From: Ruminococcus sp. YE71
GTDB taxonomy: Bacteria; Bacillota; Clostridia; Oscillospirales; Ruminococcaceae
Reading direction: 5' to 3'
NCBI RefSeq assembly: GCF_900119155.1
Contig: NZ_FPIR01000003.1
Span: 124,001 to 188,000 of the forward strand
DNA: 64,000 nucleotides
How positions within the stretch are numbered: the stretch's first letter is position 1; each line of letters begins with the position of its first letter. The position numbers and the translations under genes are program-made. Positions 43,385-51,694 of the stretch are shown in pieces. The notes beneath the pieces were generated by a model that did not search any database, was not told where the DNA came from, and saw nothing but the letters and a program-made list of their open reading frames with translations.

Positions 43385-44655
43385 TGGAACTGCTGCTTAA
43401 AAATATCCACGCAGCCGACCCTCAGACAGGGCTCGACTGCGTGACGGATATTGCCGTTTCGGACGGCAGGATAGTTAAGATCGGCAGCGTGGACGAGCCT
43501 GCCGACAGAGTCATCGACTGCACGGGACTGTACGCAGTCCCCGGGCTGTTCGATATGCACGTTCACTGGCGCGACCCCGGGTTCACCGAGAAAGAGGATA
43601 TCTTCACGGGCGCGGCGGCCGCAAAGGCAGGCGGCGTTACGGGCGTTCTGCTCATGCCGAACACAAAGCCCCCCGTTGACAGCGCAAAGACTGTCAGGTA
43701 CATCCTCGAAAAGGGCGCTCAGACGGGTATCAACGTCTACACCTCGGCGTGCATCACGAAGGCTATGCAGAGCGGCGAGCTCTGCGATTACGACGAGCTT
43801 ATAAAGGCAGGCGTTTTCTGCATCACCGATGACGGCAAGCCCGTCGAGAACGCCGAGCTTATGAGACAGGCGCTTGAATTGTCCGTGAAAAACGGTCTGT
43901 GCGTTTCGTCCCACTGCGAGGATCTGAAGATAATCAACGGCGGCATCATCAATAAGGGTGAGGTGTCGAAGGCTCTCGGCGTGAAGGGCATGGACAGGGC
44001 GAGCGAGGATTACATCACCGCCCGCGAGATAGCGCTTGCCGCAAGCTGCGGTGCGCATATCCACATCTGCCACGTTTCCACAAGGGGCAGCGTCAACATC
44101 ATCAGGGCGGCTAAGCGCGACGGCGTGAATGTCACCTGCGAGACCGCTCCCCACTACTTCACCTACACCGACGAAAAGCTCTACAGCCGCGACGCTGACT
44201 ACAGAATGTCTCCGCCGCTGCGTACCGAGGACGACAGGCAGGCTATCGAGGAAGCGCTTCTCGACGGCACTATCGACGCCATCATCACCGATCACGCCCC
44301 CCATGAGGCTGAAAAGAAGGCGGATTTCGAGACTGCGCCCAACGGCGTCGTCGGTCTTGAGACTTCCCTTGCGGCGACGCTCAGCCACTTCTATCACGGC
44401 GGCAAAATGAGCATCGCGGACATCGTGAAGCTGATGGCTGTCAACCCGAGACACATCTTAAAGCTGCCCGAAGTGAAGATAGCCGAGGGCGAGAGCGCGG
44501 AACTTTGCATCTTCGACCCCGAAATGAAATGGACTGTCGAGCCGCAGAAGCTGCACTCAAAGTCGAAAAACACCGTGTTCAAGGGCGAGACCTTCACAGG
44601 CAGGGTGGTATATACTATCTGCGGCGGAAAGATCGTATACGAAACAGGTGACTGA
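43384..44655 (+). CDS. pyrC: Dihydroorotase
   Basis: 423 residues. Zinc ligands in FDMHVHWRDPGFTEKEDI, the substrate motif MPNTKPPVDS, later metal histidines in SSHCEDL and HICHVSTRGS, and the catalytic Asp in ITDHAPHEAEKK. It cyclises carbamoyl-aspartate to dihydroorotate in pyrimidine synthesis. A 79-codon gene separates it from pyrF. The start overlaps the previous stop by one base. Confidence 0.96.
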   Translation: MELLLKNIHAADPQTGLDCVTDIAVSDGRIVKIGSVDEPADRVIDCTGLYAVPGLFDMHVHWRDPGFTEKEDIFTGAAAAKAGGVTGVLLMPNTKPPVDSAKTVRYILEKGAQTGINVYTSACITKAMQSGELCDYDELIKAGVFCITDDGKPVENAELMRQALELSVKNGLCVSSHCEDLKIINGGIINKGEVSKALGVKGMDRASEDYITAREIALAASCGAHIHICHVSTRGSVNIIRAAKRDGVNVTCETAPHYFTYTDEKLYSRDADYRMSPPLRTEDDRQAIEEALLDGTIDAIITDHAPHEAEKKADFETAPNGVVGLETSLAATLSHFYHGGKMSIADIVKLMAVNPRHILKLPEVKIAEGESAELCIFDPEMKWTVEPQKLHSKSKNTVFKGETFTGRVVYTICGGKIVYETGD

Positions 44656-44656
44656 T

Positions 44657-44896
44657 ATGAGCCGAAAACCGCTTTACAAGGTCGGCGATACCGTCAGCTT
44701 CAACACAAAAAGCAGGGACGGCCGCAGCGTGACCGTTACGGGCGAGATACACGTCGTTGACGAAAGCGGCACGTTCTTTCAGACGAAAGAACCCTCGTAT
44801 GACATATACGCGCCCGACGTTATAGGCGGCGGCGAAGTCAGCGCCCTGTACAAGCACATCCCCGAATCATGGGTCTTTCCCCCGAAAGGAGAATGA
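44657..44896 (+). CDS. Small hypothetical protein between pyrC and pyrF
   Basis: 79 residues from the ATG one base after the pyrC stop (AGGTGA nearby). The chain starts RKPLYKVGDTVSF and has the look of a small SH3-like or KOW-like beta barrel (TVTGEIHVVDESGTFFQ, PSYDIYAPDV). It is charged, without a signal. It ends three bases before pyrF. Not recognised; it may be a small accessory protein of the pyrimidine operon. Confidence 0.6.
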   Translation: MSRKPLYKVGDTVSFNTKSRDGRSVTVTGEIHVVDESGTFFQTKEPSYDIYAPDVIGGGEVSALYKHIPESWVFPPKGE

Positions 44897-44899
44897 ATA

Positions 44900-45838
44900 A
44901 TGTCATTTGACAGACTTATAGAAAACATCGTAAAAACACAGAACCCTTCGGTAGTGGGTCTCGACCCCAAGCTGGAGTACGTTCCCCAGTTCATCATCGA
45001 CAAGAAGATCGAGAAGCACGGCGCGAACCTCAAGGCGGCTGCAAAGGCTATCCTTGAATTCAACAAGGCGATCATCGACGAGATACACGACATCTGCCCT
45101 GCTATCAAGCCGCAGGCGGCGTACTACGAGATGTACGGCAGCGAGGGCGTAAAGACCCTCTACAAGACCATCCGCTACGCTCAGGAGCACGGTATGTTCG
45201 TCATGACCGACGGCAAGAGAAACGACATCGGCGCGACTATGGAAGCGTATGCGACCGCGCACCTCGGTCTGACCGACGTTGCGGGCGAACCGATAGCGGC
45301 GTTCGGCGCTGACGCGCTGACCGTCAACGGCTACCTCGGTACCGACGGCATCTCGCCCCTGCTGGAAAAGTGCAGAGCTTACGACAAGGGCATCTTCGTG
45401 CTGGTCAAGACCTCGAACAAGTCCAGCGGCGAGCTTCAGGATCTGAAGCTTGAGGACGGCAGGACCGTTTATGCGGCGATGGGCGATATGTGCGAGAAGT
45501 GGGGCAGCGAAGTGATGGGCAAGTACGGCTACAGCGGCGTAGGTGCTGTTGTGGGCGCGACATATCCCGAGCAGCTTGCAGAGATGAGAGCGGCACTTCC
45601 CCACACCTTCTTCCTCGTACCCGGATACGGTGCGCAGGGCGGCGGTGCCGAGGGCGTTGCGAAGGGCTTCGACGCGAACGGTCTGGGTGCGATCGTCAAC
45701 AGCTCCCGTGCGGTAATGTGCGCATATAAGAAGGAAGGCTGTGACGAGCATGATTTCGCAAAGGCAGCACGCCGCGAAGTCATCCGCATGAAGGAAGATA
45801 TAATCTCCTACCTGCCGAAACTGGCACTCCCCGAATAA
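44900..45838 (+). CDS. pyrF: Orotidine-5'-phosphate decarboxylase, type 2
   Basis: 312 residues, the longer type 2 form. The catalytic Lys/Asp array is in TDGKRNDIGAT; VGLDPKLEYVP at the start and LVKTSNKSS, VGATYPEQ and VPGYGAQGG downstream are typical. It makes UMP from orotidine monophosphate. Last gene of the ilvD-pyrC-pyrF run; AAAGGAG precedes the ATG. Confidence 0.95.
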   Translation: MSFDRLIENIVKTQNPSVVGLDPKLEYVPQFIIDKKIEKHGANLKAAAKAILEFNKAIIDEIHDICPAIKPQAAYYEMYGSEGVKTLYKTIRYAQEHGMFVMTDGKRNDIGATMEAYATAHLGLTDVAGEPIAAFGADALTVNGYLGTDGISPLLEKCRAYDKGIFVLVKTSNKSSGELQDLKLEDGRTVYAAMGDMCEKWGSEVMGKYGYSGVGAVVGATYPEQLAEMRAALPHTFFLVPGYGAQGGGAEGVAKGFDANGLGAIVNSSRAVMCAYKKEGCDEHDFAKAARREVIRMKEDIISYLPKLALPE

Positions 45839-45850
45839 ACGAATCGGGTT

Positions 45851-45869
45851 CGCCTTAGCTTCGCACGGC
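45851..45869 (+). repeat. Fragment of repeat B (19 bp identical to the B1 edge)
   Basis: CGCCTTAGCTTCGCACGGC is identical to 35857-35875 at the edge of copy B1, and 54818-54830 has a related GCTAAGGCGG. It lies right behind pyrF with no other part of repeat B. Confidence 0.6.
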
Positions 45870-45921
45870 TACGCGCTTGGCAGGAGATGGGGCGGCAGCC
45901 ACATTCAAATCAAAAAACAAC

Positions 45922-45964
45922 AAATGGAGATGACCTCTCAAACCGAGAAGTCATCTCCATTTTT
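45922..45964. terminator. Terminator between pyrF and the second sulfhydrylase gene
   Basis: ATGGAGATGAC (45924-45934) and GTCATCTCCAT (45950-45960) are 11-bp perfect arms; TTTTT follows on the plus strand. The A-run on the other side allows use in both directions. Confidence 0.88.
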
Positions 45965-46057
45965 CATGACCGCACCAAAATGCCGCAGACACACCTTTGA
46001 AAAAAGCCCGAACGGCGGCAAAGCCGCTCGTTCGGACTCAATTATCAGCAGTCAATA

Positions 46058-47323
46058 TCAGATAACAGCAAACGCCTTTTCAAGATCAGCCAGAATATCG
46101 TCAACATTCTCCAGACCTACAGAGAATCTGATGAGACCCGGGTCAATGCCTGCCGCAACGAGCTGCTCGTCGGTCAGCTGACGGTGGGTCGCAGACGCAG
46201 GGTTCAGCACGCAGGTGCGGATGTCGGCAACGTGTACCTCGTTGGACGCAAGCCGGAGCGCATCCATGAACTTCACAGCCTTCTCTCTCGTGCCGACAGA
46301 GAAGCTGATAACGCCGCATACGCCCTTAGGCAGATACTTCTTCGCAAGCTCGTAGTGAGGGTCGCTCTCAAGACCTGCATACTTGATGGAGATGATCTTG
46401 CCCGTGGACTCGATGTACTTCGCTACCTTCATCGCGTTCTCGCAGTACTGGGGCATTCTTACCGCCAGCGTTTCAAGACCGAGGTTCAGCAGGAAGGAGC
46501 TGTTCGCAGCAGGATAGCATCCGAAGTCTCTCATCAGCTGCATTCTCGCCTTGGTGATGTAGGGAGCAGCAGGATACTTCTCGGTGTAGATGATGCCGTG
46601 ATAGCTCTCGTCGGGCTCGGTCAGACCGGGGAACCTGCCCGAAGCCTTCCAGTCGAACTTGCCGCTGTCAACGATAACGCCGCCGACCTGAACAGCATGA
46701 CCGTCCATGTACTTCGAGGTGGAGTGTACAACGATGTCAGCGCCCCACTCGATAGGACGGCAGAGGATAGGTGTCGCGAAGGTGTTGTCAACGATCAGCG
46801 GGATGCCTGCGCTGTGTGCGGCTCTCGCCCACTTCTCGATGTCGAGAACGGTCAGTGCAGGGTTCGCGATTGTCTCACCGAAAATGCACTTGGTGTTCGG
46901 ACGGATAGCCGCCTTGATCTCCTCCTCGGATGCGTCAACGTCAACGAAGGTACACTCGATGCCCATCTTCTTGAAGGTGAACGCGAACAGGTTCACGGTG
47001 CCGCCGTAGATGGACGAGGACGAGATGAAGTGGTCGCCTGCGTCGCAGAGGTTCAGCACCGACAGCATCGAAGCCGCCTGACCCGACGACGTACACATAG
47101 CCGCAACGCCGCCTTCAAGTGCCGCGATCTTCTTCTCAACAGCGTCGGTGGTGGGGTTCTCGAAACGCGAGTAGATCATACCGAGGGTGGGGTCGTCAAA
47201 AACGTCCGCAACAGCGTCGGTGGAGTTGTAAACGTAGGTGGTGCTCTGGTAGATCGGCATTACTCTCGGTTCGCCGTTCTTGGGGCTGTAGCCCTCGTGC
47301 AGTACCTGTGTTTCGATCTTCAT
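46058..47323 (-). CDS. O-acetylhomoserine sulfhydrylase family PLP enzyme (copy 2)
   Basis: 421 residues from the ATG at 47323 (AAAGGA ten bases upstream; the ATG at 47332 is too close to it). The family core is clear, with the PLP lysine in VVHSTSKYMDGHAVQVGG, IVDNTFATPILCRP and LNPASATHRQLTDEQ near the end. It resembles copy 1 in length but diverges in many positions; it could be a second homocysteine synthase or a methionine gamma-lyase-like enzyme. It follows the Hsp70-VWA gene by 26 bases on the same strand, so the two are probably co-transcribed. Confidence 0.88.
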   Translation of the reverse strand: MKIETQVLHEGYSPKNGEPRVMPIYQSTTYVYNSTDAVADVFDDPTLGMIYSRFENPTTDAVEKKIAALEGGVAAMCTSSGQAASMLSVLNLCDAGDHFISSSSIYGGTVNLFAFTFKKMGIECTFVDVDASEEEIKAAIRPNTKCIFGETIANPALTVLDIEKWARAAHSAGIPLIVDNTFATPILCRPIEWGADIVVHSTSKYMDGHAVQVGGVIVDSGKFDWKASGRFPGLTEPDESYHGIIYTEKYPAAPYITKARMQLMRDFGCYPAANSSFLLNLGLETLAVRMPQYCENAMKVAKYIESTGKIISIKYAGLESDPHYELAKKYLPKGVCGVISFSVGTREKAVKFMDALRLASNEVHVADIRTCVLNPASATHRQLTDEQLVAAGIDPGLIRFSVGLENVDDILADLEKAFAVI

Positions 47324-47349
47324 ATTTATCATTTCCTTTCAGCGAGTTT

Positions 47350-49470
47350 TCACTCTATAGTTTTTTCATTTATTACCCTCGCGATGTTCGAGAGTTTGCT
47401 TTCGAGCTGTGTCACGTCGGATACCGACGCAAGGTCGCTCTTTGTGGATATCTCCTTGAGGAACTTCTCGTCCGCACGCCCGAAACCGAGTGCTATCAGC
47501 TCACAGCCTGCTTTCACGAATTCATTCTTCATGTTTCTGGAAATCTTGCAGGGGTCGGATGCCCAGCGTCCGTCGGTCAGCACGATGCCGCAGAGGAACG
47601 GCTCGTCACTGTATTCCGAGAGCTCGTCATATATCGCGGTCACGGGCTGTGACGTGTTGCAGGCGCCTGTCATGCCCACTTCAAGGCTGTCGATAGCCTT
47701 GCTTATCTTCCTCTTTTCCGAGGTGGCGTTGCAGAGCACTTTCACGCTGTCCGAGAAGGCTATGATGCCTATCCTGACGCTTTTCAGGTCGAACTGCTTG
47801 ACGAAGTTGTGCATCGCCTTCATCGCAAGCTCCATCGGCTTGCCCATCATACTTCCCGAAACGTCCAGCGCAAGATACATCACGCCCGTCACGGGGATGC
47901 CCCTGCCCGCCGAAGCGAAGTACTCGTCGGGGCGCATATGCACCCAGCTCATATCCTCGGGAACAGGCAGTTCCTCATACGCGAGTTCCCTGCCCGTCTC
48001 GGTCTGAACGGCGCGGATGTCGATGGTGCCGTTGCCCGTGTAGGAGTAGGTGATGTCTATCTGTGACTTTCCGCCCTCGACACAGGGTATCTTCGAGAAC
48101 CTGTAGTGCTTTGCGACGGTGCAGTCGAGAGGGTCGATGGGGTCGCCCTGCAACATGAACAGCTCCATCTCGTTGAGTTCCTCTTTCGGGCTGACCCTGA
48201 GCTCGCGGCGTTTTGTCACCGAAGCGTCCCTGATGGGGGTGTTCCTGCGTATCATTATGTCGTTTATGAAACGTTCGCCGTCCTCGCTGACCGAGATCAT
48301 ACCCAGCGAATGCGCGATAACGTCGTTTATCTGCTTTGCTCCGGGGATGTCCTCCAGCTGAAGGACATTCGGTGCCGCTTCGAGGAAGCCGAGTATCTTC
48401 CTGCCCTTTGAAGCGGTCTCCATCGAAGCCTGTATCGCCGCGCCTATGGCGACAGCCTCGTCGGGGTGAACGCCGCTGAGGGGCGGCTTGCCCGTCATCT
48501 GCTGTACGTACTCCTTCACCATTTTCATTCTGGTAGAGCCGCCCACGAGTATCACGCCGTCGATGTCCGCCCAGCCCAGCCTTACGTCGGCGAGCAGTTC
48601 GTCGATAGTGCGCCTTGTGATGTCGAGCAGGGCGTCGGTGCAGTCACGGAATTCCTGTTCCGTCAGGCGGTATTTGCCCGTCAGACCGTCGTATTCAACG
48701 GTTATATCCGTATACGGCGCGGAGGACAGCGCCCTCTTCGCCTTTTCAGCCCTTACCATCAGCATATTGAACTCGTCGGGGTCGTCCGCAGGGGAAATGC
48801 CGAACTCTTCCTCAAAGCGCTCGATGACCCAGTGGCAGATAGCCTCGTCCCAGTTCTTGCCGCCGAGGAAATGCTTGCCCGACGAACCGATAACGTCTAT
48901 CGCGCCGCCCGTGACCTTCGCCAGCGTAACGTCGAAGGTACCGCCGCCCAGATCGTAGATGAGAACGTTCCTGTCCTCGCCCCCGTCGCGGAGCCCGTAG
49001 GCTATCGCCGCGGCAGTCGGCTCGTTGATGATGCTGAGCACTCTGAGCCCCGCCATCTCGCCTGCACGCATGGTGTTGTTGCGTTCGAGGTCTTCAAAAT
49101 AGGCAGGCACGGTTATGACAGCTTTGTCTATCTTCTGCCCGACAGACGCCTCAGCCTGCGAGATCAGCTCTTTCAGGTACAGACCCGAAAGGTCGGCAGC
49201 CGAATAGCTCTTCCCGAAGAAGCTCACGCTGAAATCGGCGTGACCCATCTCCAGCTTGTAGAAGGAAGCGGTATTCGGGTCGCCCGACTCCTCGGCATTC
49301 TTCGCGTCAATGCCTATCTCGGCAGTGCCGTCTGCCCTGAAAACCAGCGCCGAGGGCGTCGTGTTCATGCCGTACTTATTCTTGATGACAACAGGCTGCC
49401 TGCTCACGGGGTCGATGTACGCGACCACCGAAAAGGTCGTCCCAAGGTCTATGCCGACGGTAAGTCCCAT
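47350..49470 (-). CDS. Hsp70-family ATPase fused to a von Willebrand A domain
   Basis: 706 residues from the ATG at 49470 (GGAG eight bases upstream; the in-frame GTG at 49476 is closer to it). Residues 1-370 are an Hsp70 nucleotide-binding domain: [44 protein letters not shown] and [11 protein letters not shown] truncated substrate-binding-like beta region follows (about 380-520). From about 530 there is a VWA domain with a MIDAS site: DVSGSMMG (Asp536), a Thr/Asn region and [10 protein letters not shown]. The DnaK lid helices are missing. It lies between glmS and a sulfhydrylase gene. A chaperone-like ATPase that binds a partner through the metal site is an inference. Confidence 0.85.
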   Translation of the reverse strand: MGLTVGIDLGTTFSVVAYIDPVSRQPVVIKNKYGMNTTPSALVFRADGTAEIGIDAKNAEESGDPNTASFYKLEMGHADFSVSFFGKSYSAADLSGLYLKELISQAEASVGQKIDKAVITVPAYFEDLERNNTMRAGEMAGLRVLSIINEPTAAAIAYGLRDGGEDRNVLIYDLGGGTFDVTLAKVTGGAIDVIGSSGKHFLGGKNWDEAICHWVIERFEEEFGISPADDPDEFNMLMVRAEKAKRALSSAPYTDITVEYDGLTGKYRLTEQEFRDCTDALLDITRRTIDELLADVRLGWADIDGVILVGGSTRMKMVKEYVQQMTGKPPLSGVHPDEAVAIGAAIQASMETASKGRKILGFLEAAPNVLQLEDIPGAKQINDVIAHSLGMISVSEDGERFINDIMIRRNTPIRDASVTKRRELRVSPKEELNEMELFMLQGDPIDPLDCTVAKHYRFSKIPCVEGGKSQIDITYSYTGNGTIDIRAVQTETGRELAYEELPVPEDMSWVHMRPDEYFASAGRGIPVTGVMYLALDVSGSMMGKPMELAMKAMHNFVKQFDLKSVRIGIIAFSDSVKVLCNATSEKRKISKAIDSLEVGMTGACNTSQPVTAIYDELSEYSDEPFLCGIVLTDGRWASDPCKISRNMKNEFVKAGCELIALGFGRADEKFLKEISTKSDLASVSDVTQLESKLSNIARVINEKTIE

Positions 49471-49552
49471 TCTCACTGCTCCTTTTCATCAGATTTTTTT
49501 GCTTGCTGACGGGGGATTCTTGGGGAAGACCCCGCACAGACAGCACAACAAA

Positions 49553-49570
49553 CGGGGGACGAAGCCCCCG
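49553..49570 (-). terminator. Possible terminator of glmS
   Basis: On the minus strand CGGGGG-CTTCGT-CCCCCG is a 6-bp GC hairpin directly after the glmS stop, followed by TTTGTTG. The tail is poor, so read-through into the Hsp70-VWA gene is likely. Confidence 0.5.
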
Positions 49571-49579
49571 AAATAGTTG

Positions 49580-51418
49580 TTATTCAACGGTAACGCTCTT
49601 AGCGAGGTTTCTCGGCTTGTCAACGTCGAGACCCTTTGCGACGGAGATATAGTATCCCAGAAGCTGGAGAGGAACTACCGCAAGGCTCGCTGTGAAGAGC
49701 GGGTCGGTCTTGGGGATGTAAGCCGTAAAGTCGGCGTTGTCCTCAACGCTGTAGTTGCCGTAGGTGGTAAGACCCATGATATAAGCGCCTCTTGCCTTGC
49801 ACTCTACCATGTTGGAAACAGTCTTCTCAAACAGGTTCTGCTGAGTAAGCACGCTGATAACGAGAGTTCCGTCCTCGATGAGCGAGATAGGACCGTGCTT
49901 GAGCTCGCCAGCCGCGTAAGCCTCCGAGTGGATGTAGCTTATCTCCTTCATCTTGAGGCTGCCCTCTAAGCTGACCGCGTAGTCGATGCCGCGTCCGATA
50001 AAGAATGCGTCGCGGATGTTCGCGAACTTTGAAGCGAACCACTGGATGCGCTCCTTATCTTCGAGTATCTTCTCGACCTTCTTCGGGATGGTCTGGAGCT
50101 CTGCGAGAAGTTCTGCAAGTCTCTCCTCGGTGATCTCTTCCCTTACCTTTGCGAGCTGCATCGCCAGCAGGTAGCCTGCGATGAGCTGAGTGCTGTAAGC
50201 CTTCGTGGTAGCAACGGAGATCTCGGGGCCTGCAAGGGTGTAGAACACATTGTCCGCGTCTCTTGCGATATTGGAGCCGACAACGTTCACGATGCCGAGG
50301 GTCTTGACGCCGTTCTCCTTCGCGAGGGTCAGTGCAGCGCGGCTGTCAGCAGTCTCGCCCGACTGGCTGATGATGATAGCAAGGCTGTTCTTCGCAAGGG
50401 GCATCTTTCTGTATCTGAATTCGCTTGCGAGCTCGACTCTTACGGGAATGGTGGTGAGCTGTTCGATAACGTACTGGATGCACACACCCACATGGTAAGC
50501 CGAACCGCAGGCAACGATGTATATCTGAGAGAGGTCCTTCACTTCCTCATCGGTAAGTCCGAACTCGCCGAGCACGATCTTGCCGTCCTTGACAACGGAA
50601 TTAAAGGTATCCTGAATAACTCTGGGCTGCTCGTGGATCTCCTTGAGCATGAAGTGCTCATAGCCGCCCTTTTCGGCAGCCTCAGCGTCCCACTTGATCT
50701 CGGTGAGGGGCTTCTCGATCTCTTCGCGGTCGATGTTGTAGAAGGTAACTTCGCCCTTGCCGAGCTTTGCGATCTCCATGTTGCCGATGTAGTATACCTT
50801 GTTGGTATATTTCAGGATAGCGGGCACGTCGGAAGCGATATAGGAAGCGCCGTCCTTGAGACCGATTATCATCGGGCTGTCCTTACGTGCAACGTATATC
50901 TCCTCGGGATAATCCTTGAACATTACTGCCAGCGCATACGAACCTCTGATACGCAGCATAGCTCTTGCGAGTGCGGCAACGGGGTCAAGGCCGTACTTCT
51001 TGCAGTAGTAGTCGATGAGCTTTACAGCTATCTCAGTATCGGTCTGGGAGTAGAAGGTGTAGCCGTTCTTCGAGAGCTTCTCTTTCAGCTCCTGATAATT
51101 CTCGATGATACCGTTGTGAACAGCAACGATGTTGCCGTCGTCGCTCATATGGGGGTGAGCGTTGTCCTCGGAAGGCTCACCGTGGGTAGCCCAGCGGGTG
51201 TGACCTATGCCGCAGCTGCCGATAACAGCGTTGCCGTTGTCAGTCTTTTCCGCGAGTATCTTCAGTCTGCCCTTAGCCTTGACTATCTTTGTATCCGAAA
51301 CGCCGTCTCTGATGGCAATACCTGCCGAGTCGTAGCCTCTGTATTCCAGCTTAGCAAGTCCGTCAAGCAGTATGGGTGCTGCCTGTTCGTAACCTGTGAA
51401 TCCAACAATTCCGCACAT
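49580..51418 (-). CDS. glmS: Glutamine-fructose-6-phosphate aminotransferase
   Basis: 612 residues. The start must be the ATG before CGIVGFTGYEQAA, because the processed N-terminal Cys is the glutaminase nucleophile; the upstream in-frame ATG at 51457 is therefore rejected. Glutaminase motifs: LEYRGYDSAG, HTRWATHGEPS. SIS isomerase motifs: SQSGETADSRAAL, ISVATTKAYSTQ, and the end LAKSVTVE. It makes glucosamine 6-phosphate, the first step of amino-sugar supply to the cell wall. The short leader (about 70 bases) is too small for a glmS ribozyme. Confidence 0.97.
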   Translation of the reverse strand: MCGIVGFTGYEQAAPILLDGLAKLEYRGYDSAGIAIRDGVSDTKIVKAKGRLKILAEKTDNGNAVIGSCGIGHTRWATHGEPSEDNAHPHMSDDGNIVAVHNGIIENYQELKEKLSKNGYTFYSQTDTEIAVKLIDYYCKKYGLDPVAALARAMLRIRGSYALAVMFKDYPEEIYVARKDSPMIIGLKDGASYIASDVPAILKYTNKVYYIGNMEIAKLGKGEVTFYNIDREEIEKPLTEIKWDAEAAEKGGYEHFMLKEIHEQPRVIQDTFNSVVKDGKIVLGEFGLTDEEVKDLSQIYIVACGSAYHVGVCIQYVIEQLTTIPVRVELASEFRYRKMPLAKNSLAIIISQSGETADSRAALTLAKENGVKTLGIVNVVGSNIARDADNVFYTLAGPEISVATTKAYSTQLIAGYLLAMQLAKVREEITEERLAELLAELQTIPKKVEKILEDKERIQWFASKFANIRDAFFIGRGIDYAVSLEGSLKMKEISYIHSEAYAAGELKHGPISLIEDGTLVISVLTQQNLFEKTVSNMVECKARGAYIMGLTTYGNYSVEDNADFTAYIPKTDPLFTASLAVVPLQLLGYYISVAKGLDVDKPRNLAKSVTVE

Positions 51419-51492
51419 AATGCAAATACCTCTCTTAATAAATCGCTCACTTATCATTCTATGCTGTCGGTAACAGCGCGATAATCATATTT

Positions 51493-51521
51493 AGTATACC
51501 ATTAATTTAACAGTTTGTCAA
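51493..51521 (-). promoter_or_regulatory. Promoter of glmS
   Basis: On the minus strand TTGACA and TATACT are 17 bases apart, about 75 bases before the glmS ATG. The leader holds only a small hairpin, GCTGT-TACCG-ACAGC. Confidence 0.82.
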
Positions 51522-51613
51522 GTAAACGCTACATATCTGTTAAAAAAGTGACATTCGTGCAGGTATAAGGGGGGCTAAACCTGTGCTATTCTGTTAAATA
51601 TTTTCCTCAGGGC

Positions 51614-51642
51614 TTGATTTTGATACAGCAGTATGATATAAT
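51614..51642 (+). promoter_or_regulatory. Promoter of the yfhO-type gene
   Basis: TTGATT and TATAAT separated by 17 bases, about 52 bases before the ATG. The stretch between the divergent glmS and yfhO promoters (51522-51613) shows nothing else. Confidence 0.8.
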
Positions 51643-51694
51643 CATAGTGTATGTTTATACATGATCTTACATATAAAAAGGTGGTATTTGTGTC

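Noticed and set aside
51419-51492. A glmS ribozyme in the glmS leader
   Set aside because: The leader is about 70 bases, shorter than the ribozyme core, and has no recognisable ribozyme sequence.
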